NCBI RefSeq assembly: GCF_900177275.1
Contig: NZ_FXAG01000003.1
Location: 216,774 to 280,773, forward strand
Reading direction: 5' to 3'
DNA: 64,000 nt
Source: Pseudogulbenkiania subflava DSM 22618
GTDB taxonomy: Bacteria > Pseudomonadota > Gammaproteobacteria > Burkholderiales > Chromobacteriaceae
Position 1 is the stretch's first letter, and every line of letters begins with the position of its first letter. The position numbers and the translations under genes are program-made. The notes under the pieces were generated by a model. That model was not told the origin of the DNA. It searched no databases and was given only the letters and a program-made list of their open reading frames with translations. Positions 1-9,827 of the stretch are shown in pieces.

Positions 1-309
1 CAGCAGCGCGCAGTTGAAGGCGTCGGCCAGCACGAACCACGCCGGCGAGGCGCGCACCGCCTCGAACTGGCTGAAGCCGTAGTAGAGGATGAAGATCTGC
101 ACCAGGAGCGGAGTGCCGCGAAACAGCGCCGAATAGCCGCGCGCCAGCGCCGCCAGGGTGCGGTTCGGCGACACCCTGGCCACCGCCAGCGGCAGCGCCA
201 GCAGGAAGCCGCCGAGCGAGGACAGCAACAGCAGCTTGAGCGTGATCCACAGCCCGTCCACTAGCGCCTGGCCATGCTCGAACACGAATCCCAGGTAGTC
301 GTAAAGCAT
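1..309 (-). CDS. Polar amino-acid ABC transporter permease (HisM type), 3' end outside window
   Basis: Inner-membrane permease of the His/Glu/Gln/opine uptake family. Only the first 103 codons are in the window; the gene runs off the left edge. It opens with ATG at 309, has a long hydrophobic stretch at about residues 18-45, and carries the family motif FRGTPLLVQIFILYYG, which aligns with the LRGIPEFLIILIFYFG segment of the upstream permease. It starts 11 bp after that gene ends, so the two are the usual heterodimeric permease pair of one operon with the binding protein and ATPase. The substrate cannot be read from the permease; the enzymes at the head of the operon suggest homoserine (inference). 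Confidence 0.85.
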   Translation of the reverse strand, partial: MLYDYLGFVFEHGQALVDGLWITLKLLLLSSLGGFLLALPLAVARVSPNRTLAALARGYSALFRGTPLLVQIFILYYGFSQFEAVRASPAWFVLADAFNCALL

Positions 310-320
310 CGTCGTTCTCC

Positions 321-989
321 TCAGCGGAAGCCCTTGTTGGCGGATTTTTCCAGCGCCCCGAACAGCGGGTTGGAGGCGGCCAGCAGCAGCAGGTAGACCA
401 GCGCCACGGCAGCGTAGAACACGAACGGCTGCTTGGTGTACTGCGCCCCGATCTGCGCCTTGCGCAGCATGTCCTCCAGCCCTACCACCGAGATCAGCGA
501 GGTGTCCTTGAGCAGCGACTGCCACATGTTGTTGAGGCTGGGCAGCGCGGTGCGCCAGGCCAGCGGCAGGCGGATGAAGCAGAACAGCTGGACGCGGTTC
601 AGCCCGTACGCCTGGCCGGCCTCGAGCTGGCCGCGACCGACCTCGAGAAAGGCGCCGCGGAACACCTCGGACGAGTACGCCGCGAAGATGATCGACAGCG
701 CGAACACGCCGCCGAAGAAGGGGCTGATCTCGATCGCGCCGTCGAAATGGTCGGCGAGGAAGTTGGAGAGGCCAAAGTAGAAGATCAGGATGATCAGGAA
801 CTCCGGGATGCCGCGCAGCACGTTGCTGAGCAAGGTCACCGGGTGGCGCAGCCAGGGGCTTGGCGACAGCTTGGCCCACGCCGCCGTCAGGCCCAGCAGC
901 AGCCCGAACAACAGCGACGTCAGCGCCAGCTCGATGGTCACCAGCGCCCCGGCCAGGAGCTGGTTGGCGTAGTCGGCCAGATCGTTCAT
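321..989 (-). CDS. Polar amino-acid ABC transporter permease (HisQ type)
   Basis: Second inner-membrane permease subunit, 222 aa. I chose ATG 989 (MNDLADYANQLL) because the longer open frame upstream is low-complexity Pro/Ser/Arg sequence without homology and overlaps the binding-protein gene. Several hydrophobic helices are visible. The cytoplasmic EAA loop that docks on the ATPase reads EAGQAYGLNRVQLFCFIRLP. The family motif LRGIPEFLIILIFYFG lies nearer the N terminus. It sits 55 bp after the periplasmic binding-protein gene and 11 bp before the second permease gene. Length and motifs fit the HisQ/ArtQ/OccQ group. Confidence 0.88.
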   Translation of the reverse strand: MNDLADYANQLLAGALVTIELALTSLLFGLLLGLTAAWAKLSPSPWLRHPVTLLSNVLRGIPEFLIILIFYFGLSNFLADHFDGAIEISPFFGGVFALSIIFAAYSSEVFRGAFLEVGRGQLEAGQAYGLNRVQLFCFIRLPLAWRTALPSLNNMWQSLLKDTSLISVVGLEDMLRKAQIGAQYTKQPFVFYAAVALVYLLLLAASNPLFGALEKSANKGFR

Positions 990-1044
990 GGTTGTGTTCC
1001 TCGTGGTGGAAGAGAAGGCCGGCGCGCGGGCGCCGGCCCGGGCC

Positions 1045-1833
1045 TTACCTGGCCGCCACGGGGGCGATGCTGAACGGGAAGTACTGCTTGTTGACCGCGG
1101 CGAAGCTGCCGTTGCCGTGCACGGTGGCGATGGCCTGGTCAAAGCGTGCCTTCAACCTGGCGTCACCCTTGCGCACCGCCACCGCGGTACCCTCGCCGAA
1201 GATTTCCGGGTCGGAAACCGGCTTGCCGACCAGCACGAAGCCGCCCTTTCTGCCTTCCTTGGTGATCCAGTCGAGTCCCACCGTGCTGTCCGCCAGCACC
1301 GCCTGGATGCGGCCGGCCTGCAGGTCGAGCCAGGCCTGGTCGAGGCCCTGGTAGACCTTCATCTCGATGCCCGAGCTGGCGCTGGGCAGGCGCGTCTTCA
1401 GGTAACTCTCGTGGATCGAGCCGCTTTGCACCCCCACCGTCTTGCCGCGCAGCGAAGCCGGGTTGTCGCTGATGCCGATGAGGCCCTTGGCAACGTACTG
1501 CACCGGGGCGATGGTGAAGATACGGCTGAAGTCGACGGTTTTGAGGCGTTCCGGGTTGACCGACATCTGCGCCAGCGCGGCGTCGATCTTGCGCGCCTTG
1601 AGCGCCGGGATCAGCGCGTCGAAGTCCATCGTCACCCACTGGCACTTGACCTGCATGGACTGGCACATCTGCTGGCCCAGTTCGATCTCCATGCCCTTGA
1701 GCTGGCCGCTCGGATCGCGGTATTCGAACGGCGCGTAATCGGCGAGGGTGCCGATGCGGACGACGTCCTGAGCGTAGGCGCTGGAGGTGGCGACGGCGGC
1801 GCCGACGAGCAAGGCTTGAACGATACGTTTCAT
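1045..1833 (-). CDS. Periplasmic polar amino-acid-binding protein of ABC transporter
   Basis: Solute-binding protein of bacterial family 3 (ArgT/HisJ/OccT type), 262 aa. It has a classical signal peptide, with cleavage likely after SSAYA near residue 21. The mature protein starts VVRIGTLADYAPFEY, the usual first strand and substrate-contact segment, followed by DFDALIPALKARKIDAALAQMSVNPER, which is characteristic of the family (given here only as a guide to residues 70-100). Two Cys (MCQSMQVKC) could form a disulphide as in HisJ-like proteins. It is 20 bp downstream of the ATPase gene. The ligand is unknown; a four-carbon amino acid such as homoserine is inferred from the dehydrogenases at the head of the operon. 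Confidence 0.88.
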   Translation of the reverse strand: MKRIVQALLVGAAVATSSAYAQDVVRIGTLADYAPFEYRDPSGQLKGMEIELGQQMCQSMQVKCQWVTMDFDALIPALKARKIDAALAQMSVNPERLKTVDFSRIFTIAPVQYVAKGLIGISDNPASLRGKTVGVQSGSIHESYLKTRLPSASSGIEMKVYQGLDQAWLDLQAGRIQAVLADSTVGLDWITKEGRKGGFVLVGKPVSDPEIFGEGTAVAVRKGDARLKARFDQAIATVHGNGSFAAVNKQYFPFSIAPVAAR

Positions 1834-1853
1834 GGTCTATTTCTCCTGGAGTT

Positions 1854-2642
1854 TTACTTGTTGGACATGCTGGACAGGAACTTCTGGAATCGGGGCGACT
1901 TCTGGCTGGCGAACACCTCGTCGGGGCTGCCGTCCTCCTCCACCCGCCCCTGGTGCAGGAACACCACGCGGTTGGCCACCTCGCGCGCGAAACCCATCTC
2001 GTGGGTGACCACCAGCATGGTGCGGCCATCCTCGGCCAGTGCGCGCATCACCTTCAGCACCTCGCCGACCAGTTCAGGGTCGAGCGCCGAGGTGGGCTCG
2101 TCGAACAGCATCACGTCGGGTTCCATCGCCAGCGCACGGGCGATGGCGACGCGCTGCTGCTGGCCGCCGGAGAGCTGGCTCGGGTAGTGGTGGCGCTTTT
2201 CCGCCAGGCCGACCTTCTCCAGCATCGCCAGCGCGGTGAGCTCGGCGTCCTTCTTGTCGATCTTCAGCACGCGCATCGGGGCGAACATCACGTTCTGCAG
2301 CACCGTCATGTGCGCCCACAGGTTGAACTGCTGGAACACCATCGCCAGCTTGCGGCGCATCTTGACGATCTGCGCCGGGTCCTCGGCGACGAAGGCGCCG
2401 CGCTTGCCGTCCTGGCGCAGGCGGATCTGCTCGCCGTTGACGCTGATGCGGCCGCAGTCCGGGGTTTCCAGGAAGTTGATGCAGCGCAGGAAGGTGCTCT
2501 TCCCGGAGCCGCTGCTGCCCAGGATGCTGATCACGTCGTGCGGCTTGGCCGCCAGCGTGATGCCCTTGAGGATTTCGATGCCGCCGAAGGATTTGTGCAG
2601 GTCCTCGACCCGCAGCACCTCGCGGCTGTTGCCGTCGCTCAT
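1854..2642 (-). CDS. Polar amino-acid ABC transporter ATP-binding protein (HisP type)
   Basis: Cytoplasmic ATPase subunit, 262 aa, that drives the adjacent permeases. Walker [10 protein letters not shown] is at residues 42-50, the signature is LSGGQQQR, Walker B is [12 protein letters not shown], and the H-loop is VVTHEMGFA. HisP-type features are the extended insert between Walker A and signature and the [19 protein letters not shown]-loop region. The gene follows the aldehyde dehydrogenase gene by 54 bp and precedes the binding-protein gene by 20 bp, so enzymes and transporter look co-transcribed. Confidence 0.93.
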   Translation of the reverse strand: MSDGNSREVLRVEDLHKSFGGIEILKGITLAAKPHDVISILGSSGSGKSTFLRCINFLETPDCGRISVNGEQIRLRQDGKRGAFVAEDPAQIVKMRRKLAMVFQQFNLWAHMTVLQNVMFAPMRVLKIDKKDAELTALAMLEKVGLAEKRHHYPSQLSGGQQQRVAIARALAMEPDVMLFDEPTSALDPELVGEVLKVMRALAEDGRTMLVVTHEMGFAREVANRVVFLHQGRVEEDGSPDEVFASQKSPRFQKFLSSMSNK

Positions 2643-2696
2643 CGCGTTCTCCTTGGTGGATGCCGCGCCGCCGCCGGGTGGCGGTGCGGCGCAGGT

Positions 2697-4127
2697 TCAG
2701 GGTCGGACCGCCGGCTGGCGGCGCAGGCAGAACACCTTGGGCTGCGACATCTCGTGCACCGCGAAGCGCACCCCTTCGCGCCCCAGGCTGCCGTACTTGG
2801 CGCCGCCGAACGGCATGCCGTCGAAGCGGTAGTCGGAGGAGTCGTTGATCATCACGCCGCCGGCCTCGAGCGCTTCGGCCAACCTCAGCGCCGTGTCGAG
2901 ATCGCGGCTGAACACCCCGGCCTGCAGGCTGCTTTCCGAGTCGTTGGCGAGCGCCACAGCCTCGTCGAGGTCGGAGAACGGCACGATCGACACCACCGGA
3001 GCGAACACCTCGTCGCGCCACACCCGCGCCGTGCGCGGCACGTCGAGCAGCACCGTGGGCGCGTACAGCGCGCCGTCGCGGCGGTGCCCGGTGAGCACGC
3101 GCGCGCCCTGCCCGACGGCCTCCTCGACCCAACTCTCGATACGCCGCGCCGCGGCCTCGCTGATCATCGGCCCCATGTCGGCGTCCTCGTCGAGCGGGTT
3201 GCCGACGCGCAGGCGCCGGGTGGCGAGCGCGAAGCGCTCCACGAACGGCGGGTAGATCGCGGCGGCGACCAGGATGCGCTGGGTGCCGATGCAGTTCTGC
3301 CCGGCGGCCCAGAACGCGCCGGAGACGCAGCTTTCCACCGCATCGTCGAGGTCGGCGTCGGCGGTGACGATGACCGGCGCGTTGCCGCCCAGGTCCATCG
3401 CCATCTTCTTCAGCCCGGCCTGGCGCGTGATGGCCTCGCCGGTTTCCGGGCCGCCGGTGAACGACACCATGCGGATGCGGCGGTCGGCCACCAAGTGCTC
3501 CACCAGCGCGCGCTCGCCGTGCACGATCTGCAGCGCCTGGCGCGGCACGCCGGCGCGCCAGAACGCCTCGACCAGCCGTTGCGCCGACAGCGGCGCCAGT
3601 TTCGACGGTTTGAGGATCACGGCGTTGCCGGCGGCCAGCGCCGGGCCGAGCTTGTGCGCCACCAGGTTGAGCGGGTCGTTGAACGGGGTGATGGCGAGGA
3701 TCACGCCGAGCGGCTCCAGCGTGTAATGGCCGCTGCGGTTCTCCGAGCCGAGGTAGGCGCTGAACGGAATGACTTCGCCGGCCAGGCGCTTGGCCTCCTC
3801 CGCCGACAGGCGCAACGTGTTGACGCAGCGCGCCACTTCCTTGCGCGCCTGGCGCATCACCTTGCCGGCTTCCAACGCGATGATGCGGGCGAACTCCTCG
3901 GCCTGCTGCTCGATCTCGTCGGCCACGGCGCCAAGCAAACGGGCACGCTCGTGGCGCGGCAGCGCGCGCGCTTCGTGGCGCCCGGCTTCGGCGCGCGCCA
4001 CGATGACGTCGGCGGCCTCGGCCGGGGTGAGCGCCACCTCGCCCAGCGGTGCGCCGTCGAACTTGGCGTACACCGCCAGCGTCGACTGCCGCGCGGCGGC
4101 CATGATCGGGGGTTCTGCGCGGTCCAT
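2697..4127 (-). CDS. NAD(P)-dependent aldehyde dehydrogenase, candidate aspartate-semialdehyde oxidase
   Basis: Aldehyde dehydrogenase superfamily, 476 aa, oxidising an aldehyde to its acid. Start ATG 4127 is preceded by AAGGAG at good spacing and lies 2 bp after the homoserine dehydrogenase stop, implying translational coupling. Residues 147-158 hold [12 protein letters not shown] and the nucleotide-binding segment; the nucleophile is Cys279 in GQNCIGTQR; the C-terminal region reads [20 protein letters not shown], like the PhnY/GapN/lactaldehyde group. Oddly, the usual general-base Glu of the ELGG motif is Asp here (MDLGGNAP, residue 245). Directly after a homoserine dehydrogenase, the plausible substrate is aspartate 4-semialdehyde (DoeC-like reaction); this is inference from context. 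Confidence 0.85.
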   Translation of the reverse strand: MDRAEPPIMAAARQSTLAVYAKFDGAPLGEVALTPAEAADVIVARAEAGRHEARALPRHERARLLGAVADEIEQQAEEFARIIALEAGKVMRQARKEVARCVNTLRLSAEEAKRLAGEVIPFSAYLGSENRSGHYTLEPLGVILAITPFNDPLNLVAHKLGPALAAGNAVILKPSKLAPLSAQRLVEAFWRAGVPRQALQIVHGERALVEHLVADRRIRMVSFTGGPETGEAITRQAGLKKMAMDLGGNAPVIVTADADLDDAVESCVSGAFWAAGQNCIGTQRILVAAAIYPPFVERFALATRRLRVGNPLDEDADMGPMISEAAARRIESWVEEAVGQGARVLTGHRRDGALYAPTVLLDVPRTARVWRDEVFAPVVSIVPFSDLDEAVALANDSESSLQAGVFSRDLDTALRLAEALEAGGVMINDSSDYRFDGMPFGGAKYGSLGREGVRFAVHEMSQPKVFCLRRQPAVRP

Positions 4128-4129
4128 GG

Positions 4130-5200
4130 TCACTCCTTGTGTTGGGTGGCGAGCTCGTCGGCGAGCTCGATCAGGTCGGACAGGATGGCGAAGGCGGTTT
4201 CGGTGCGGCCGGCGCCCGGTCCGCTGATCGTCACCTGGCCCAGGAGGTCGGTGTCGAGGGCGATGGCATTGGTGGCGCCGGTGGCGGCCAGGAGCGGATG
4301 ACCGGCGGGCAGGCGCTGCGGCGCGACGCTGGCGGCGAGGCGGCCGTCGGCCTGGCGCGCGGCCTGGCCGACCAGCTTCCAGGCGCCGCCCTCGGCGCGT
4401 GCGGCACGGATCTCGTCCTCGGACAGGTGGGTGATGCCGCGGCACGGCACGTCGCCCGGCTGCAGGCGGACGTCCCACAGCGCGTTGGCCAGGATGGTGA
4501 CCTTGAGCTGCACGTCGTGGCCTTCGATGTCCGCCGCCGGGTTGGCCTCGGCGTAGCCCAGCCGTTGCGCCTCGCGGATCGCCTCGGCCATCGAGCGGCC
4601 CTGCTCGACTTGGCCCAGCACGAAGTTGGAGGTGCCGTTGAGGATGCCGGCGAAACCGTTGAAGTCGCAGCCGCGCAACGTGGTGGAGAGCTGGCGCAGC
4701 ACCGGGGTGCCGCTCATCACCGCGCCCTCGTATTTGAAGCAGGCCTGGCCGGCGGCGGCGAGCTGCCGCAGCGAGTCGAGCGCCAGCGCCACCGGCCCCT
4801 TGTTGGTGGTCACCACGTGCTTGCCGTGCGACAGCGCGGTCTTGCAGTGCGCCAGCGCCGGCTCGCCGCTGGCGGGGTCGGTGAAGGTGGCCTCCACCAC
4901 CACGTCGATGAAGTCGGCAGCCAGCAGCTCGAGTGTGCGCTCCAGGGTGAGATCAGGGTGGTAGCCGCCGTCGCTGCCGGCCAGCTCGCGGAACGAGAAG
5001 CCGTTGGCCGGCACCGCAGCCAGCGCATCGAGATCCAGCCCGCCGCGGTTCCACACCAGGCCGCCGCGCAGGTCGGTCACTGCGACGATGTTGAGCGTCA
5101 GGCCGTACTGCCGTTGCAGCAGCGCCCGCTTCTGCCGGAGCACGTCGACCAGTCCCTGGTTGACGCCGCCGTAGCCGATTAATGCCAGATTCAATTGCAT
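4130..5200 (-). CDS. Homoserine dehydrogenase, short form without ACT domain
   Basis: Interconverts homoserine and aspartate 4-semialdehyde with NAD(P). 356 aa, against about 430-440 for the biosynthetic enzyme with C-terminal ACT domain. Rossmann motif GYGGVNQG is near residue 9. Further hallmarks are [38 protein letters not shown] and the signature [20 protein letters not shown]. No regulatory ACT domain follows, so feedback inhibition by threonine is not expected. As first gene of an operon with an aldehyde dehydrogenase and an amino-acid ABC importer, it probably works in the oxidative, catabolic direction (inference). The gene could instead be an extra biosynthetic copy, but no thrB or thrC lies nearby. 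Confidence 0.88.
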   Translation of the reverse strand: MQLNLALIGYGGVNQGLVDVLRQKRALLQRQYGLTLNIVAVTDLRGGLVWNRGGLDLDALAAVPANGFSFRELAGSDGGYHPDLTLERTLELLAADFIDVVVEATFTDPASGEPALAHCKTALSHGKHVVTTNKGPVALALDSLRQLAAAGQACFKYEGAVMSGTPVLRQLSTTLRGCDFNGFAGILNGTSNFVLGQVEQGRSMAEAIREAQRLGYAEANPAADIEGHDVQLKVTILANALWDVRLQPGDVPCRGITHLSEDEIRAARAEGGAWKLVGQAARQADGRLAASVAPQRLPAGHPLLAATGATNAIALDTDLLGQVTISGPGAGRTETAFAILSDLIELADELATQHKE

Positions 5201-5311
5201 CGTATTTCCCCGTCGAGTTAGTGGAACCGCAGGGAAATTCTAGGCATCCGAACGCTCGCGCACAGCTTGCCAATCGACTGATTTAACGGGGTTTTCCAGG
5301 CAAAGCGACAA

Positions 5312-5338
5312 GCCGACCTAACACTCTGTCAGGTCGGC
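5312..5338 (-). terminator. Hairpin downstream of yeiE-like gene, possible terminator
   Basis: Perfect 8-bp stem GCCGACCT/AGGTCGGC with an 11-nt loop in the 206-bp gap between the LysR gene and the homoserine dehydrogenase start. On the minus strand only a weak T-rich stretch follows, so termination efficiency is doubtful. Confidence 0.4.
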
Positions 5339-5406
5339 GCCGCCACCGGGCGGAATGGCCAGGGCAGGACGCGCCGCGACGCGAGAAGGTTGGCCGAAGC
5401 GTGGGT

Positions 5407-6279
5407 TCAGTAAGCGGCCATGTCGAGGAACTGGCTGAGGCCCTGGGTGAGGGTCTTGTCGCGGTGCACGATGCGATGGAAGCGGCGCATCAGGCGCGGC
5501 AGCGCGGTGGCGAGCTCGACCACGCTGCCGGAGCGCAGCAGGTCGTCGATCACGCGCCGCGACAGGCAGCTCACACCCAGCCCGGCCGCCACCGCGCGCT
5601 TCAGCGCCTCGGAGTTGCCCAGCTCCATCACCAGGTTGACGCGGCCCAGCTGCGCCAGCAGCAGCCGCTCCACTTCCTCGCGCGTGCCGGAGCCGGGCTC
5701 GCGCAGCAGCCACGGCGCCGCCGCCAGTTCCTCCAGCGTCAGCACGCGCCCCGCCAGCGGGTGACCGGCGGCGCAGAACGGCACCAGTTCGTCGTCCAGC
5801 CACGGCATCACCACCAGCTCGGGGTGGTGGCACGGCCCCTCGATGAAGCCGGCGTCGACGCGGAACGCCGCCACTGCTTCGACGATGTCGCGGGTATTGG
5901 CCACCTCCAGCTCGACCCGTGCCTGCGGGTGCGCCAGGCGGAACGCGGCGATGCGCTCCGGCAGCAGGTAATTGGCCACCGTGGTGCTGGCGCCCAGGCG
6001 CAGATCGATGGCGCCGCCGCTGAACAGACCCTGCAGCTCCTGCGCCTGGTCGAGCAGGGCGCGCGCCCGCGGCAGCAGCAGCCGGCCGTGCTCGTTGAGC
6101 AGCAAACGCCGGCCGACACGGTCAAACAGCGCCGCCGCCAGCCCGCTCTCCAGCGACGCCAGCGCCTGGCTGGCGGCCGACTGGGTCATCGCCAGGGTAT
6201 CGGCGGCACGCGTCACGGTGGCGCAGTCCGCCACGGCGACGAACACCGCCAGTTCGCGCAGGGTGAGTTTGAGCGTCAT
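5407..6279 (-). CDS. yeiE: LysR-family regulator, YeiE-like
   Basis: 290-aa LysR-type regulator. The N-terminal winged helix-turn-helix spans about residues 4-62 (LRELAVFVAVADCATVTRAA, then SQALASLESGL), followed by an effector-binding domain. The gene is divergent from yeiH across a 112-bp gap, the same arrangement as yeiE/yeiH in Escherichia coli, and that context is the main reason for the name. Known YeiE proteins respond to sulfite and control sulfur or anaerobic metabolism; the ligand here is not shown. An interrupted palindrome in the shared gap is a likely binding site. It is not obviously part of the homoserine operon, although it lies upstream of it on the same strand. Confidence 0.8.
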   Translation of the reverse strand: MTLKLTLRELAVFVAVADCATVTRAADTLAMTQSAASQALASLESGLAAALFDRVGRRLLLNEHGRLLLPRARALLDQAQELQGLFSGGAIDLRLGASTTVANYLLPERIAAFRLAHPQARVELEVANTRDIVEAVAAFRVDAGFIEGPCHHPELVVMPWLDDELVPFCAAGHPLAGRVLTLEELAAAPWLLREPGSGTREEVERLLLAQLGRVNLVMELGNSEALKRAVAAGLGVSCLSRRVIDDLLRSGSVVELATALPRLMRRFHRIVHRDKTLTQGLSQFLDMAAY

Positions 6280-6301
6280 GGTCGCGCCTTATTGATCGGT
6301 T

Positions 6302-6321
6302 TTACTAATTGATATCAGTAA
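6302..6321. promoter_or_regulatory. LysR-type palindrome between yeiE and yeiH
   Basis: TTACT-N10-AGTAA with GATATC at its centre, lying in the divergent yeiE/yeiH intergenic region. Size and symmetry fit a LysR (T-N11-A type) recognition site. Occupancy by the YeiE-like protein is inference. Confidence 0.5.
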
Positions 6322-6391
6322 TTTTATCCGTTTTACCACTGAATGGCCGAGCGCTATCGTGGCGTCACCCCCACTTATTCCATTTGACGCT

Positions 6392-7435
6392 ATGTTTATT
6401 CCATCAATACGAAAAACGCTGCCCGGCTTGGCACTGACCCTGCTGCTGGCGACAGCGGCGCTGCTCCTGGCCACGCTCCCGGCACTGCAAAAGCTCGGCC
6501 TGTCGGCCCTGACGCTCGCCATCGTCGGCGGCATCGCCTTGGGCAACAGCGTCTACCCGGCACTGGCGCCGCGCTGCGACAGCGGCGTGCAGCTCGCCAA
6601 GCAGCGCCTGCTGCGCCTGGGCATCGTACTGTTCGGGCTGCGCCTGACGCTGCAGGACATCGCCGCGGTCGGCCCGGCCGGCATCCTGATCGACGTCGTG
6701 ATGCTCTCCAGCACCTTCCTGCTGGCGTGCTGGCTCGGGCCGCGCTGGTTCGGGCTGGAGCGCGACAGTGCCATGCTGATCGGCGCCGGCAGCGCCATCT
6801 GCGGCGCGGCGGCGGTGCTGGCCACCGAGCCGGTGGCGCGCGGCGGGGCCGAGAAGGTGGCGGTGGCGGTGGCCACCGTGGTGGTGTTCGGCACGCTGGG
6901 CATGTTCCTCTACCCCGGGCTCTACGCGCTGGCCCAGGCGGCCGGACTGCACGGCCTGGACAGCCGGCATTTCGGGCTGTTCGCCGGCTCCACGCTGCAC
7001 GAGGTGGCGCAGGTGGTGGCGGCGGGGCGCGCGGTGAGCGAGCAGGCGGCCGAGGTGGCGGTGATCGCCAAGATGATGCGGGTGATGATGCTGGCGCCGT
7101 TCCTGCTGCTGCTGTCGGCGTTCCAGGCGCGGCGCGAGCGCGGCGCCTGCGGCGGCAACGCGCGTCGCCTCACCATTCCGTGGTTTGCGCTGGGTTTCGT
7201 GCTGCTGGCCGGCGTCAACTCGCTGGGCTGGCTGCCGCCGGCCTGGCGCGCCGGGTTGCTGCAGCTCGATACCCTGCTGCTGGCGGCGGCGATGGGCGCG
7301 CTGGGGCTACACACCCAAGCGTCGGCGATCCGCCGCGCCGGACTCGCCCCGCTCGGGCTGGCAGCCTGCCTGTGCGGCTGGCTGATCGTCGGCGGCGCAT
7401 TGGTCAACGCCGGGGTCGGGGTGCTGCTGAAGTGA
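6392..7435 (+). CDS. yeiH: YeiH-family (UPF0324) putative sulfate/sulfite exporter
   Basis: Polytopic inner-membrane protein, 347 aa from ATG 6392; an in-frame GTG at 6359 is possible but would give a polar extension not expected in the family. Conserved stretches match Yei[72 protein letters not shown] and [14 protein letters not shown]. About ten hydrophobic helices are visible. The family is annotated as a sulfate exporter, with a suggested sulfite link through YeiE; transport has not been proven for most members. Transcribed divergently from the LysR gene that probably controls it. Confidence 0.85.
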   Translation: MFIPSIRKTLPGLALTLLLATAALLLATLPALQKLGLSALTLAIVGGIALGNSVYPALAPRCDSGVQLAKQRLLRLGIVLFGLRLTLQDIAAVGPAGILIDVVMLSSTFLLACWLGPRWFGLERDSAMLIGAGSAICGAAAVLATEPVARGGAEKVAVAVATVVVFGTLGMFLYPGLYALAQAAGLHGLDSRHFGLFAGSTLHEVAQVVAAGRAVSEQAAEVAVIAKMMRVMMLAPFLLLLSAFQARRERGACGGNARRLTIPWFALGFVLLAGVNSLGWLPPAWRAGLLQLDTLLLAAAMGALGLHTQASAIRRAGLAPLGLAACLCGWLIVGGALVNAGVGVLLK

Positions 7436-7443
7436 ACAACGGT

Positions 7444-7536
7444 AGGATGGGTGAAGCGCGGCGCAACCCATCACCGATGGGTGACGGCACTGACTGGGCG
7501 AAGCGTCGCGAAGTGAAGAATGATTCCACCCATCCT
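7444..7536. repeat. Dispersed repeat B, copy 1
   Basis: 93-bp intergenic element bounded by the inverted repeat AGGATGGGTG ... CACCCATCCT, with internal CAACCCATCACCGATGGGTG forming a further palindrome. A related copy lies at 9647-9770. Such AGGATGGGT/ACCCATC repeats are scattered through many proteobacterial genomes. No coding potential seen. Confidence 0.65.
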
Positions 7537-7597
7537 GCGCAGCTGCGATGAGCCTATTCCAGTAGACGAGCGAGCCAAAGCAGGTGGAGCGCTGCCG

Positions 7598-7704
7598 GAG
7601 CGCAGGAACCGGAATGGACACGGAGTCCATGAGGATTCCGATCGCTGAGCGAATTACTGCGTGCAAATCTTCGATTTGCTCAGCGATAAATTCGCACGCA
7701 GTCC
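7598..7704 (+). repeat. Dispersed repeat A, copy 1
   Basis: Copy of an intergenic repeat whose landmarks are AGCGCAGGAACCGGAATGG, ACACGGAGTCCATGAGG, a hairpin GCAAATC-TTC-GATTTGC and GCACGCAGTCC. Related copies lie at 14821-14899, 16946-17016 and 17956-18060. The hairpins suggest a REP/BIME-like element. No gene product is expected. Confidence 0.7.
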
Positions 7705-7758
7705 GCCGGCACTCAAGAGGCGAAGGCGCAGCGGCCTAACGGGATAGGCATAGCGCCG

Positions 7759-7925
7759 CGAACAAAACCCAGCGCAGCGATCTTGGCTAGGCGCGCGGCC
7801 GCAGAAAACAAGGCGTAGCCGAAGTTTCAGCGAAGCTACATGCAAGTAGTACGGCAAGTGCTTGCTGGGCGAATCTCTACCGAGATTCGCACGCGAGCGC
7901 AACACCGCCAAGAGGGTTTTGTTCG
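7759..7925. repeat. MITE-like element with 12-bp inverted ends
   Basis: A 167-bp stretch bounded by CGAACAAAACCC (7759-7770) and its perfect inverse GGGTTTTGTTCG (7914-7925). It contains a perfect hairpin GCGAATCTC-TACC-GAGATTCGC at 7869-7890. It has no plausible ORF and ends 6 bp before the GST stop codon. The structure fits a small non-autonomous element or a large REP-type hairpin; no flanking target duplication was identified. Confidence 0.45.
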
Positions 7926-7931
7926 TGGCTC

Positions 7932-8549
7932 TCAGCCCGGCACCGCCATGCCTCGCACTACCGCCGGCCGCGCGCCGATCTCGCGGTACCAGCGCTCGAC
8001 GTGCGGATAGGCGGCAAGATCGATATCGTGCCACTCGTGGCGCGCCGCCCAGGGGTAGAGCGCCATGTCGGCGATGCTGTAGTCGCCGGCGACGTAAGGG
8101 GTTTCGGCCAGCCGGGCGTCGAGCACGCCGTACAGACGCTGGGTTTCCTTGTGGTAGCGCTCCATGGCGTACGGCACCTTTTCCGGGGCGTAGCGCAGGA
8201 AGTGGTGGGTCTGCCCCAGCATCGGCCCGAAGCCGCCCATCTGGAACATCAGCCACTGCAGCGCCTGGTAGCGCGCAAAGCCCGAGGGGGGCAGGAAGCG
8301 ACCGTGCTTCTCCGCCAGGTAGATCATGATGGCGCCGGACTCGAACACGGTGATCGGACCGCCTTCGGGGCCGTCGCTGTCGACGATGGCCGGAATCTTG
8401 CCGTTGGGGTTGACCGCCAGGAAGGCCGGCGAGAACTGATCGCCCTGACCGATGTCGACCGGCTCGACCCGGTAGCCCAGACCCAGCTCTTCGAGCAGGA
8501 TCGAGACTTTTCTTCCATTGGGCGTGCCCCAGGTATACAACGTGATCAT
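7932..8549 (-). CDS. Glutathione S-transferase family protein, YfcG-like
   Basis: Cytosolic GST-fold protein, 205 aa. The N-terminal thioredoxin-like domain begins ITLYTWGTPNGRKVSILLEE, includes the cis-Pro region NPNGKIPAIVD and ESGAIMIYLAEK, and is followed by an all-helical C-terminal domain. The TPNGRKV segment is typical of YfcG/YghU-type Nu-class enzymes, which reduce disulphides with two glutathiones rather than conjugating substrates. It stands alone between the repeat region and hemF, divergent from hemF over 68 bp. Substrate unknown. Confidence 0.85.
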   Translation of the reverse strand: MITLYTWGTPNGRKVSILLEELGLGYRVEPVDIGQGDQFSPAFLAVNPNGKIPAIVDSDGPEGGPITVFESGAIMIYLAEKHGRFLPPSGFARYQALQWLMFQMGGFGPMLGQTHHFLRYAPEKVPYAMERYHKETQRLYGVLDARLAETPYVAGDYSIADMALYPWAARHEWHDIDLAAYPHVERWYREIGARPAVVRGMAVPG

Positions 8550-8551
8550 GA

Positions 8552-9526
<975 letters not shown>

Positions 9527-9646
9527 TACGGCAGCCAGGATGGCGGCGCGCGTCCTGCGCTCCGGGTGGGCGATGGCTTGCGCTGCGCTGCATCCATCCT
9601 GCAACCTGGCTGTCAGCGGACTCTCCCCTGGCGGGGCGCAATCGTA

Positions 9647-9770
9647 GGATGGGTGGAGGGGCCACTCTTCGCGACGCCATGCTTGCCACGCTCGGTCAGC
9701 GCCGTAACCCATCAGGTGATGTCACCCTTCGGGCGATGGGTGACGCGGCGCTTCGCCCATCCGACCATCC
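9647..9770. repeat. Dispersed repeat B, copy 2
   Basis: Intergenic copy of the AGGATGGGTG repeat with internal GTAACCCATC, CGATGGGTGACG and closing CGCCCATCC. It fills most of the 301-bp gap between hemF and the Lrp gene, where I see no gene. A shorter degenerate stretch with GGGTGGGCGATGG and CATCCATCC at about 9565-9600 may be a partial third copy. Confidence 0.6.
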
Positions 9771-9827
9771 CATTCCCTCTGCTGAATCGAGCGTTGGCCG
9801 TGCTTCGGCCAACCTTTCGCCTCGCAC

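Noticed and set aside
5401-6312. Long open frames antisense to yeiE, atpA, atpD, cusA-like and other genes
   Set aside because: High-GC codon bias leaves long shadow frames; they lack ribosome sites and have Arg/Pro/His-rich composition without recognisable domains, while the opposite frames encode clear proteins.
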